Source: Marsupella aquatica (taxonomy: Eukaryota; Marchantiophyta). From it: a stretch of 64,000 nucleotides of DNA. Both the position numbers and the translations under genes were made by a program. The notes under the pieces were generated by a model. That model searched no databases. It was not told the DNA's origin and saw only the letters and a list, made by a program, of their open reading frames with translations. The stretch covers positions 4,774,001 to 4,838,000 of the forward strand of contig OZ316898.1 of the NCBI GenBank assembly GCA_973895155.1, written 5' to 3'. Positions 37,463-54,901 of this stretch are shown here, piece by piece; within the stretch, counting starts at the first letter, position 1; every line of letters begins with the position of its first letter.

Positions 37463-38569
37463 ATTGCCACCATAGATTTGCTTTGGGTGAACTGCACTAG
37501 ATAAGTTGAGTTCTTTGCTTTTGGGGGAGGGAGGGGCGGGGGATTGGACAATGTCACACCATTGTGGATATGGGCCTAACTTAAATTGGATTCCTCTAGA
37601 TGATCAAGTTGCCATTTGTTTGCTTCAACCTAGATATTTTGTTAGTACCAAAGAGGCAAAATTAGAACATCCACAAGAGTAGGTCATATTGTTGAGTGAA
37701 AGTCTAGGGTAAGAGTTCTTGTCTTGTTAGCATTCATTCCTCTCTTACTGGTGAGATTATTATCATTTACCTAGACTCATTAGTGTTGTCATGTATCACC
37801 ATGCATCGGGCTATACACTCCTTACTTAGTGTTATTATGTCAAAATACTTAGCCATTTTCTCATAAAGCGTCATGAAGCAATACTCGCACTGAAGCATAT
37901 GCTCGATTAGGAGCACTTGACGAGGGCAGCCACATTCATAAGCAGATCGTTTGCACACGGTTGTGAATCTGATGTTCATGTGACTAGTAGCCTAGTTCAC
38001 ATGTACACCAAATGAGGAAGCATAAAGGATTCTCGGAAGGTCTTCATCAAGATGGCCATAGGAAGTGTTGAAACCTGGAATGCAATGACACATGGATATG
38101 TGGAATGTGGACAAGGGTACAAGACAGTGAACCTTTTTGGATAGATGCAATTGATATGGGTGGAGCCAGATAGTGTCACCTTTCTGAATGGAACAGATTT
38201 GTGTACGAGTTGTAGGGTTTAGTAACACTCCTAAGACCTATAAGAAGCTTCTTTGTTGTGAAGAATTCCTGCAAAAGAATAGGGCCATTAAAATATAAAT
38301 ACAAGTAATGAGTAAATTCAATGCCATATGCCCCACAGACACTTGGTGTTTTTATGAAAAAATTAAAAAATCTGATAAACTTTCTTTCCACCTGCCAAGC
38401 CATAAATAATTAAAGTCAGATCATTTCATGGTCCCATTTCCTTCTTCAGAAGAAGAAAAGAGAGGGCCAGCAAAAGTAAGAGATAACAAAAAAGCGCAGA
38501 GCAAGGCAGAAAGATGGTAAAGGGCCTGTACACCACTCCTTTCTGACTTCGTTCATCTTTTTACAATTT

Positions 38570-38625
38570 TTTTCTTGAAAGGAGCACTTTACCTCAGTGA
38601 AAGTAAAACCCATTAAATCATTTTT
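38570..38625 (-). mobile_element. LINE 3'-end scrap
   Basis: TTTTCTTGAAAGGAGCACTT, then GTAAAACCCATTAAATCAT, matches the 3' terminus of LINE copy 2 (about 20375-20428: CTTGAAAGGAATACTTTAC, then AGTAAAACCCAGTAAATCAT). Only this terminal piece is recognisable, so it is either a strongly 5'-truncated insertion or a relic. Confidence 0.55.
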
Positions 38626-38783
38626 CCATTTCCCTTCCCTTCCTACAACAGCTTGTGAATGAATGAATCGGCATCAATGACGAGGTACCCAAATATTTTT
38701 CTCTTTATAGCTCAATAAAGTGCTAAAGCAAATCAAAGCAACATGCATGAATCAGTGATTGTAGAACACTACAAAAGTCATAT

Positions 38784-38968
38784 TAGGGTGTCTCAAAGGT
38801 ACATCTTTATGGGTGATGGCTTGTGGCAATAAGGAAGTGGCCATAACACCTTTCACACAGTTGTGTAGAAGGTTTGTTTCTTGACCACTACAGTAATTTA
38901 TGGTCATGGCATCCGATCATTCTTTCTGTACCTAAAGTACATCAAGTTTAGAGGTTTGAGACCCCCTA
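38784..38968. mobile_element. Candidate MITE, 185 bp, inverted termini
   Basis: The segment begins TAGGGTGTCTCAAA and ends TTTGAGACCCCCTA, which is the reverse complement of the start with one mismatch in 14. It has no coding capacity. The same end motif occurs at other places in this window in both orientations. A TAGGG start is compatible with hAT-like termini, but I see no matching 8-bp target duplication, so the superfamily is a guess. Confidence 0.45.
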
Positions 38969-39845
38969 CTGAACACCAAAACTTGGAGACAGTATTACAA
39001 ATCCATTGAAGGGGGTGGAGGACTAATGCTGCAGGAGTGTGAAACTAAGTAGAATAAGAACAAAACTCTATTTATTAATTTGCCACTCATTTATTTGAGA
39101 ATATTTGTTACTTTGCACTGTTTAATCATCTATAAGTTAGCTTTAAATTTGATCATTGATTTCACTAAGTTAAGGTAAGCATCAGCCTTGATTTATTATG
39201 GTTCTAATGAGGTATCATCTTAAGCATGGTTAGGTCTCTATAAAACTTTGCTTGAAACTCTCGTCTTCTAGTTAGATCCATTCCATCACATTCTCTCTGG
39301 TGGAATTTTGGTTCCAGCTTGTGCTGTGTATGCTTATGGTTAACTTGTCAGGGCCCCCCCCCTCTTTCATTGACTCCCTCACCCTTTTCCTCCCTTTCCT
39401 TCCCTGGTTGGGTACATTATCTTTGGTAATATTTTAATTGGGCCCAGAGGGAGCTTTAACGGTAGGGACATCCTGGATCAAGAAGAACCTGCAGGGCATA
39501 TTTTATAATTTTTTATTCCAGGATGACGCAATTTTAAAAATATTACTATCTTATTTCCAATCTCAAATTTAAAAACACATATACACACTGAAAGTGAATG
39601 TTTACATGAAAATGCTTAAAATATTCTTAAAATATTAATCCCATAATACTTTTGAGGGTTCAGAGGTCCACAATATGTGTTAGTCAGGTCCAAGTTTTTA
39701 ATAATCATATGTTTGGTGCTCAATTGCTTTGACCAAGTTGGCACTACTGTAATGTATTTTGTTGGTAGTTACTAGGGTGTCCCAAATACGGGGATTTTTA
39801 AGCTTTGGCCGCGCCCTGGACTGTTTTGGGTTGGGGCGACGGTCA

Positions 39846-39886
39846 TGACTGGTCGGGCACCAAATGTGAGGTGCCCTGACCAGTCA
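39846..39886. repeat. Near-perfect inverted repeat (hairpin)
   Basis: Left arm TGACTGGTCGGGCACC (39846-39861) pairs with right arm GGTGCCCTGACCAGTCA (39870-39886), differing by one unpaired base, around an 8-base loop. It sits 70 bp downstream of a TAGGGTGTCCCAAA motif at 39773. It could be an internal palindrome of a transposable element. A terminator role is not expected in a plant nuclear genome. Confidence 0.7.
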
Positions 39887-40012
39887 CACTCGGGACCCTA
39901 AGAGGTCCCAAAGTTTGAAGGACACCTCTGTACACAGTGTGCCACGACCCCAATCATATTTCAGTACCCAATAAAATTATCATCTAGTAGTACCCTTATT
40001 GCAGTGCATTCA

Positions 40013-40120
40013 AATGCCTCGCCGCGGCCCATGAGCTGCCATTTCTGTTTGCATATGAGGTTCAAGTGCCTTGCGGGTGGCCCATGAGGTGCCATGTTCT
40101 TTTTGTACATGAGACTCCCT
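40013..40120. repeat. Tandem duplication, unit about 55 bp
   Basis: Two adjacent units share GTGCCTTGCGGGTGGCCCAT / ATGCCTCGCCGCGGCCCAT, then GAG(G/C)TGCCAT, a T-rich stretch and CATATGAG / CATGAG. The copies are diverged. Noncoding. Confidence 0.55.
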
Positions 40121-41194
40121 AGTAAAGCTTCTGAATTCACACAAATTTAAAGAATAATTTTAAATGGCACACCATAATAACAATAATAATAGGGTCGGAA
40201 ACACAGGTCACTCCTCCCCTAATTGATGCCCTATTCCTTTCCCACGTTCCTTCCCTTCCTTCCCTTCCCTTCCTTCCCTTCCCAGCAAAAAGAACTAATA
40301 ATGAATGAACGAATGAATAGCGGAGTACCGTATGACTGAAGACTGATGACGACGACGACGACGACCAAAGCACTCGCGTTTCGACGGATGGCATAAACCC
40401 CTCTGCAGCAGAAGAAGCAGCATGGCATCTGCAGCACAGCGGGTTTGATCTTTGCTATCGTCTTCCAATCTAGTCGCCGTCGACCCTCGCTCTCGGGATC
40501 TCGTCTCCCTCGCCATGATGCTCTTGTACTCGATCTACATTCGGTGTAGCCCAGCACACACCCCCAGACCAACAATGGCGATTGATTGATCACTGAGCCC
40601 CGTGAAAAGGCTAAGGCTAAGGCCTCTGCTGCATGGTGTGGTGGTGCTGTTTGTCGGTCGGTCTGTCCCGAACGAGGCCCGGATAAGTTATGGAGGACGA
40701 GGAGTGGCGTGGGCGGAGGACGACGACTACGACGGGGTTTTGTCTAGATAGGGGTGTCGCTGACATGAATGTTGGTGCTGCTGATTTGGGTTTGCTGCTT
40801 TCTTTTCGAACGGAGGAAGAATGCGTCCGCCAATGACAACGTGTGCACCCATGGCCATCGCCACAATCGAGCACTGCGGCAAAAGCGATCATTAGGGTCC
40901 AATTGGGTGGTTCCTTCTTGTCTTCCTTCCTGAGTTCCTGCCTGCCTGCGTTTGTCCACATGCGTTCGAGCTCGCGGAGGATTGGGTCGTGTCGACCGGG
41001 CTGCTGCTACTGCCGCTAGTACCGTGAGAGGTGGTCTATGATTGAATTGAATAGATGATAAAGAGGGAGGATTGGAGTGAGTGATTGAGGGAGGGTTGGG
41101 AAGGGAGGAGAGGAGGGAGGGAGAGTTCTGTCCTGAGGGAGATAGGGCTTTACACGGGGTTTCGCTAAATGGTTTAGGGTTTCTGATCGGGTGG

Positions 41195-41530
41195 ATGCAT
41201 GCACTGGCCGGTACTCCGAGGGTCAGAAAGCCCGTGTGCAATTTGATCCCTGGTGGACCTTCTGTGATACAGAGGAACAACACACAAGCACAAAGAAGGC
41301 GAGAAAATGTACTCGTTCAGAAGTGTTTGCCAGCAGCAGAGCGTGTGGCTCATAAACCCTGCAGGAAATGGAGCAAAGGAGAGAGGGCCGGGGAGGAGAA
41401 GAATTCAGGTCGCGTGCACAAGTGGTGAGTCTTATTTCTTTCTCTTTGCATTCTTTGGTACCGGGTTGGCCCCGAGCGTCATGCAGTGCTGCAATTCAGG
41501 TTCGATGTTAACGTTGAGCTCTCCAGTCTC
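41195..41530 (+). other. FTSHI1 leader with possible 5' exon and intron
   Basis: A GTGAGT donor at 41425 and a CAG acceptor ending at 41499 define a possible 75-bp intron. The upstream open frame (Met at 41195) joins in phase to the frame before MPESLRSS. Either this is a 5' UTR intron and translation starts at 41531, or the protein has a longer N-terminus. The MPESLRSS start looks the better plastid leader. A telo-box-like GGTTTAGGGTTT lies at about 41171. Confidence 0.45.
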
Positions 41531-49315
<7,785 letters not shown>

Positions 49316-49547
49316 TTCATTCAAAAAATGGCCTTGACCGTCACGAATTGGCTAGGGTTCGTCCAGAACCCCTCTCTGATTTATTCTTCAACATCGATGA
49401 CTAGAGAGCTTCTTACGCTATCTTATGAATACAATTCGCAAGCTAGCAAGGGACTGTTAAACCACAACTTCCCCTATAAAGGTAAGGGCTACCCGTAACC
49501 AGTACCTCTTACCTGTGGCTCTCATTGTAAAGTGAAAAACTGTAGCT

Positions 49548-49740
49548 CTCATTGTAAAGTGAACAGGTTCTGGAATGGGTTTCGAGCTCCACAAAAGGTG
49601 GTGAGTGCAAAACTTTTTATTGGTAAGCGCTCCACAAAAGGCCCGCAGCCTCATTGTGAAGTTTTTCAGGTTCAAGAATGGGTTTTGAGCTCCACAAAAG
49701 TTGGTGAGTGCAAAACCTTTTTTGCAAGTGCTCCACGAAC
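49548..49740. repeat. Tandem repeat, two units of about 102 bp
   Basis: Unit one starts CTCATTGTAAAGTGAACAGG at 49548 and unit two starts CTCATTGTGAAGTTTTTCAG at 49650. Both continue with GAATGGGTTT(T/C)GAGCTCC, ACAAAAG, TGGTGAGTGCAAAAC and GTGCTCCAC / GCGCTCCAC. An extra copy of the first 20 bp lies at about 49520. Noncoding. Confidence 0.8.
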
Positions 49741-50234
49741 AGTGCAGAGTGTTCCACCGTTTATGGTGAGTAGTGCGACATGGCATGGGGCTTTTATGGT
49801 GGCGGTTGTGGTTTATAGGGGTTCCAAAGTCTTAATCGCCGTTCTTCATGTACTCATGTGGAGAAAACCTTGATTTCATAGTTTGGGTGGATCTATGTGT
49901 TCTGGTCCCATTAGCTCATTGTGGATATCCTATAGTAGAACTGGCCCAATGTCAGTGATAAGTGATGAGTGAAAGTGTTGTGGAGTGGATCACAAGTGAG
50001 ACGGCCAGGCAGTGGGAGTGGACATTAGTGGCAACTGATTTTCAAGAAGTACACCAGCTGCAGGGAGGGCAACGGTTTGGGCGTGGAAAAGGGACACAGT
50101 TGCACCTTTAGGTCATGGTTACTACAAAATGTCATCATAATCTAATGGTTAGCGAGGCGAGGCTTCCATACACAATGAATGTGAAAGAATGAGCTTGCAA
50201 AGTCTAGTTAGATAAATCAGGTCTTCCTCCAAGC

Positions 50235-50466
50235 CGGTGAAGGTCCGGCCACCTACAGTGTGGAACCTGTCTTGGGTTGACACCTAAAGATCCTCGTGAA
50301 CCTTTCCCCCCTGAGCTTGACTACTTACTACCTGATGAACTTATGACATTGCCGCCTGGCTACCTTGTCACCCAGGTATGAGGGCCAAGCCACTGCCGAC
50401 TATAAGGAAAGGTTTCGTAGAGAAATTGTAAGGTTGCTTGAGGACAAAACGACATGGCCTGTCTAG
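50235..50466 (+). pseudogene. Coding-like fragment of unknown family
   Basis: One + strand frame reads CGTCLGLTPKDPREPFPPEL and, after two further residues, LLPDELMTLPPGYLVTQ, then meets GTATGAG at about 50376. Shifted by one base, the next stretch reads YEGQATADYKERFRREIV and ends WPV-stop at about 50466. Both pieces have protein-like composition unlike the surrounding noise. I see no start codon and do not recognise the family. It could be a frameshifted gene relic, or an exon followed by a second one whose junction I misplaced. Confidence 0.35.
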
Positions 50467-52426
50467 GTGTAAACAGAAACGATCGCAAATTTGATGATTA
50501 ATCTGATTCGAATTGAGTAGGCAAGCTAATATGGGAGGAATTGGTGGCAATCCTGGAACGGAGTACTGTGCACTGTACTTGAAGGAAATGCGATTAATCA
50601 AAGGCATCGGAGAACATCTGTGTAATCTTGCATCCCAAATGTGGACCTTCCATTTAGTTTGCTTAATAAAACAATTTATGTCAAAATATCCATGGCTGAT
50701 GACTATCATGATGTGTTAACTCGAAAGCATCTCAATTTTCGTTTCAAGTTCTGTAAACAAACATTGCTGGACGGACCACATGGATTATTATTACTTTGCA
50801 CGTCTGGAGCTTGTCTGATCATCCTTGGCACACAGAGGAAAGCCAATTTTGTCATCTTTCAATTTCATCTCATGTCCTACGACCACTTCGAGGTGTCAAA
50901 CGTCATGCCGCTTTCAGATGCTTAGCAACAATTCATCGTTTTGACGGAGGGACAACCCAAATAAGGAGTGATTTTTTTTTCACTTGTAGACACTTCTACT
51001 GCTTTCGGTTACTGCCCCATCTAACTGTAGGCATGAGCGGTGTTTCGTGCACTAGATTTGCGGTGAAACCTTGACCTGACTTAATTGCAGATAACAAAAG
51101 AAGTTACTGACGTTCAATTGCTCTGTACCTAGGTTGTAGACTAAACCGTCTTAAAAACTTCTGATAACAAACTTCCTTGCTTGCAAGCTCCGAAATAACA
51201 AGTACGAAGGCTAAGTGAGTCCTGTCTTTGCGGGACCATGAGAGCCAAGCATCGACGATACATGTAACACTAAAAAGCGGATAAGTGCGTCCAGGTTAGG
51301 TTAATTTAGTTCATGGTGCTAATTGACATTGAAGAAGCTTCAGATCTATATGCAGAAAGCGCAACGTCAAAAATGTCTCAGAGAAATTTGTATATATACA
51401 GAGTAGATGGACTCAAAAGTACAATCAAGTGTCTTCACAACTTGCAACTTGCAACTCGTCTAATATTGTATAGATCAATCCAGCACAGTGAAACAAAGGC
51501 CAGGCAGGACAGGGTCCCAATGAAGGACTTCAACTAGTGATGAGATGAGTTTATCTATAATCACAGACAAACCTTGCACAGCCAGCTTCCGGTCAAAGTC
51601 AAAAGAGACACCTTCCGTGCTTTTCCTGCTGGATTTGTGAAGTGAGGCCACGATGCAATCAAATACGTTTCTTGTAACTCGCAAGCTAGTACAGAAAGCA
51701 GATGGCAATGAGCCATCTGACTCAAGTTGAAAACACTGCATTTGGTCAGGACTGCAAAGGCTTTGATGATTAATCAATATATACTATCAAGGATGGTTAT
51801 TCTTGACTGTCAGTTGTGTTCTTTTGAACATCTGGAAAGATAACAAGGAAACAGAGAGAGCGAGGGAAAATCTACAACTAATCTCACAATGTCATTGATA
51901 AAACAAGTACGAGGGCTGCTAAGACTATTCCAGCGGATTCTGGATCGCAATTAGACTGTACTAGTGCCTGCACAAATACTCTACAGCTTCAATGGGTGGG
52001 AAGAAAGAAGCCACATGAAGTCAAGACAAGAGTCGAAAGGAACGGTGACAGAGACCTAAGCCCCTCTTGTCACAGGTCTTCCAAAAAGGCCTCACCCGCC
52101 TCACCCAGCTATTCTTTCTGCATATCAAGGCCTTTCTCTTTGTTCATTTGAGCACTTGCCACCAAAGTGACCAGGCTTAGACATGAAGGTAATCAGCGAG
52201 GTGGACACTTCAGGCCAGCTGGGTGGAACTGGATTGGCATAATATCCTCACATCTACAATGTGGATTACAACACATGCCGTAGGATGGATAATGAACACG
52301 GTCACTGAGACTTCATTGCTGCAATGTCCCGAACAGTCCACACCAGTAATGATACAACCTTACCATGGGCCAACGTTGAGCGACTTGACACAACTGAATG
52401 ATGTTGCCAAGCAGACGGAAGCTCTC

Positions 52427-54901
52427 TTATAGAGCCATCTCTGCTTGGAGAGCTGCAAGCTCATCATCCTCGGTATTGGCGGGCTGCCTCTGGGGAGGTG
52501 TCGGGGTAGGACGAGTATGAGTGGGAACAGGAGGTAAAGGAGTGGATGGAGTGGTGGCCGGCCGCAGAAGTTCTTCCTCGAGTTCGGCCCCTTCAAGTTC
52601 CTCCAATTCAGCCTCCAGCTCATCCTGTGTAGCGAAACATGTAACGAGTGAGCATTGACCAAACGTCTCCTGACAAAAATCGACATTTAATTCACTACTT
52701 CTTTGGGATACGTGACTATCGTTGACAAACCATATAATACTTTTAGTAAAAGCAAACGAGAACGAATAGAACATTACATCATCAAAGTCAGCCGCTGCGC
52801 CAATAGGTGTGGACAGAGCTTCTTGGATTTGCTTCATATTCTCTGTCTGCTCGTTGATTTCATCCATAGTCTTATCCACATCGTCAATATTTCTGCAGAC
52901 GAAAAGAATTGAAAGGGGTCCTGGTTAGAAAAACTCAATAGGAATGACTTGCATACAGAAAAATAGACAAAGGCGTCGTTCTTTCATTAGAGTACTCAAG
53001 GTAGCCGGCTGCCAACAGCCTCGGCGGAATTTTCCAGTTTGGAGTTTGAACACATACGTTGCCTTTTGCATAGCTTTCATTGCTGTCGCACCACTTCGTA
53101 AGGCGTCCACAGTTTCAGTGGTGGCCTTGGCCCCTTCCAACATGATCATCTGCATTAATTTCACAATTCCACCAAGAATAAGAGTCACCTACAAAATCAC
53201 CATCAATAACAAATGAGAAAGGAAAGGTTCACGAAAATCACCCCAGGAAGAGAAAAATATTATCTAGTGCCATTTCAATCATCAGCCCTCAAAGAACCTC
53301 AACGATTGACAAGGTACACCCGCTAAAAGATACAAATGGCAAACCTTTCTTACCTGGTCATGAATACGAAGCTGGAAGTTACCCAGTTGCTCCACCTGGA
53401 CTTCATATAGCTTTTTTTTCTTCAAGCACTGAATTGCAGCTGGATGTCCAAGGCAACCAAACCCTAATCGTTACTTGAGACCTACTTAACCAAAAACTGA
53501 GACCCAAGTCGAGCTCCAGCTCGTACATCACCTCCCATATTCTTACTTAAACTTTGCAGCAATAACGCAAGAAAATAATTTTCTACAAAGCACCAGATAA
53601 TCCTCGATATAACTGCAACAATTAAAGTAAAAATGTCCAACCATTCAGCAGACTTTCGCAGTGTGCCAGTAAAATAACCAAGCGAATTCTACGTGAATTC
53701 TTTTGCGAGTCTTTGGAACTTTGTGATCCATGAATCAGAATGACAGTTCTAATAGCCAAGACAGTTGCTTGTGAGCATGTGATAGGAACGCACCTCGCTT
53801 ATTCTTAGCTCGGGTGTAATCCCTGGCCTTTTCTATCTCAGTTGCAATCTTCTTCTGGAGCACCTTTTCTTTCTTTTCAAGCATCTCAAGGGTCTGCATG
53901 CAAGAAATTGTGCATTAGAAACTATCCTGCTTTAGCTATACTCCACTCCTCAGTCATGCTTTTCACCTGTCATTTCCGACATGCTTCCACAGGGTCCCCG
54001 TCCAAAACCAAGCGGAATCATCCTCTTTAAAGATACTCATGGCCGCAATCCATAATCGTTCGGCCCCCCATCCTCTCGATCTATATGTTTTCCGATAAAA
54101 CAGCCTCCCGATGGTGTGAATTCTGTTAGCCCCTCAGGAAATGAACATGAGCGCGAAAAAAAACTCCCGTTGAAACATAGAACGGACTTTGAATGACCCA
54201 ATCACTTTTGCACTCTTAGCAGAGCTTCCGCGGCAATGTGACAAACAGACGCTCTTCGTGACGACGATCGAGAAGAAATTTGAGTGCTGCCTGAATCTTC
54301 AATCCCACCCTTCCCAGATTCACACCCATCTCGGCAGACCCCTAGAAAGTTGATCCCTAGAAAGCGAAGATAGCTTCGGAGCAGGCCTAGGAGACATCAT
54401 GACATCTCCGGCGAGCAACCGCCAGGCCCTCGGATTTTTGCATCAAAATAAAGTAAAATTCGTTGCTCCAAAGCCAAATTCACAATTCCGGGGGGAGACG
54501 AATTTGGCCAATCGGAAACACTGGGGAAGATTATAACAAGGTTGAAAGGATTGTCCTTAAAGGCCCAATTTAACAATACAATCTGATCAATGATACATAA
54601 GATTTGACCCGTCACGAGATCGGGAAAAGGGTCGGCAAACGTTCAAACACCAACCTTCTAAATCTGTTGGAAGGTCAACAAACTATCGACGCTGAGGCAG
54701 AATAGAAGGAACTCACCACGCAAAACTTTAAGGGCAAACAAGGTCGGTCGAAGCTCAACGGCACCAAATCGACAAACCAGTCAATCGCAACAACGACCGA
54801 ATCAAAGTCAGTCAGTAGTTGCTGCTCACCTCATTGAGTTTATCTAACGTGGAAAGAGTCGAAGGTTCCTCCCTCGGTCTACCAAAAATGCGGCTAAACA
54901 T
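52427..54901 (-). CDS. ESCRT-III subunit SNF7/VPS32 (CHMP4-like)
   Basis: Core ESCRT-III subunit that polymerises on endosomal membranes during multivesicular body formation. Six minus-strand exons: 54901-54830, 53893-53794, 53439-53354, 53188-53058, 52892-52778 and 52624-52427, in frame throughout, giving 233 residues (Arabidopsis VPS32 proteins are about 213-219). The N-terminus MFSRIFGRPREEPSTL and helix TLEMLEKKEKVLQKKIATEI are family signatures. The basic core continues with ARDYTRAKNKRAAIQCLKKK, LGNFQLRIHDQ and GGIVKLMQMIMLEGAKATTE. The C-terminal half is acidic (DELEAELEELEGAELEEELL), then a Pro/Thr-rich linker, then a terminal MIM-like helix DDELAALQAEMAL that would bind the VPS4 ATPase MIT domain. 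The linker accounts for the slight extra length. Confidence 0.95.

Larger units (their letters stand above)
33851..41530. other. Repeat-rich region between the F-box gene and FTSHI1
   Basis: No intact gene is visible in this 7.7 kb. It is accessory DNA: a two-copy repeat near 34.5/35.0 kb, a short array at 36.39-36.47 kb, copy B of the dispersed segment (36.66-37.46 kb), a LINE 3'-end scrap near 38.58-38.63 kb, a 185-bp inverted-terminus element (38784-38968), a hairpin (39846-39886) and a short tandem duplication (40013-40120). From about 40.2 kb it becomes GC-rich and C/T-rich and is probably the FTSHI1 promoter and leader. Confidence 0.45.
49316..52426. other. Intergenic DNA between FTSHI1 and SNF7
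   Basis: The two genes converge here. It contains a two-copy tandem repeat (49548-49740) and a coding-like fragment of unknown family (about 50235-50466). The remaining open frames are short and without family signal. The last few hundred bases before 52427 are the 3' flank of SNF7. Confidence 0.4.

Noticed and set aside
40231-41283. Minus-strand open frames of 120-179 codons upstream of FTSHI1
   Set aside because: Low-complexity Pro/Ser/Arg frames in the C/T-rich FTSHI1 promoter region with no family signal.
52703-53216. Plus-strand open frames inside SNF7
   Set aside because: Antisense shadows of SNF7 exons 4-5; the minus strand carries the recognisable ESCRT-III protein.
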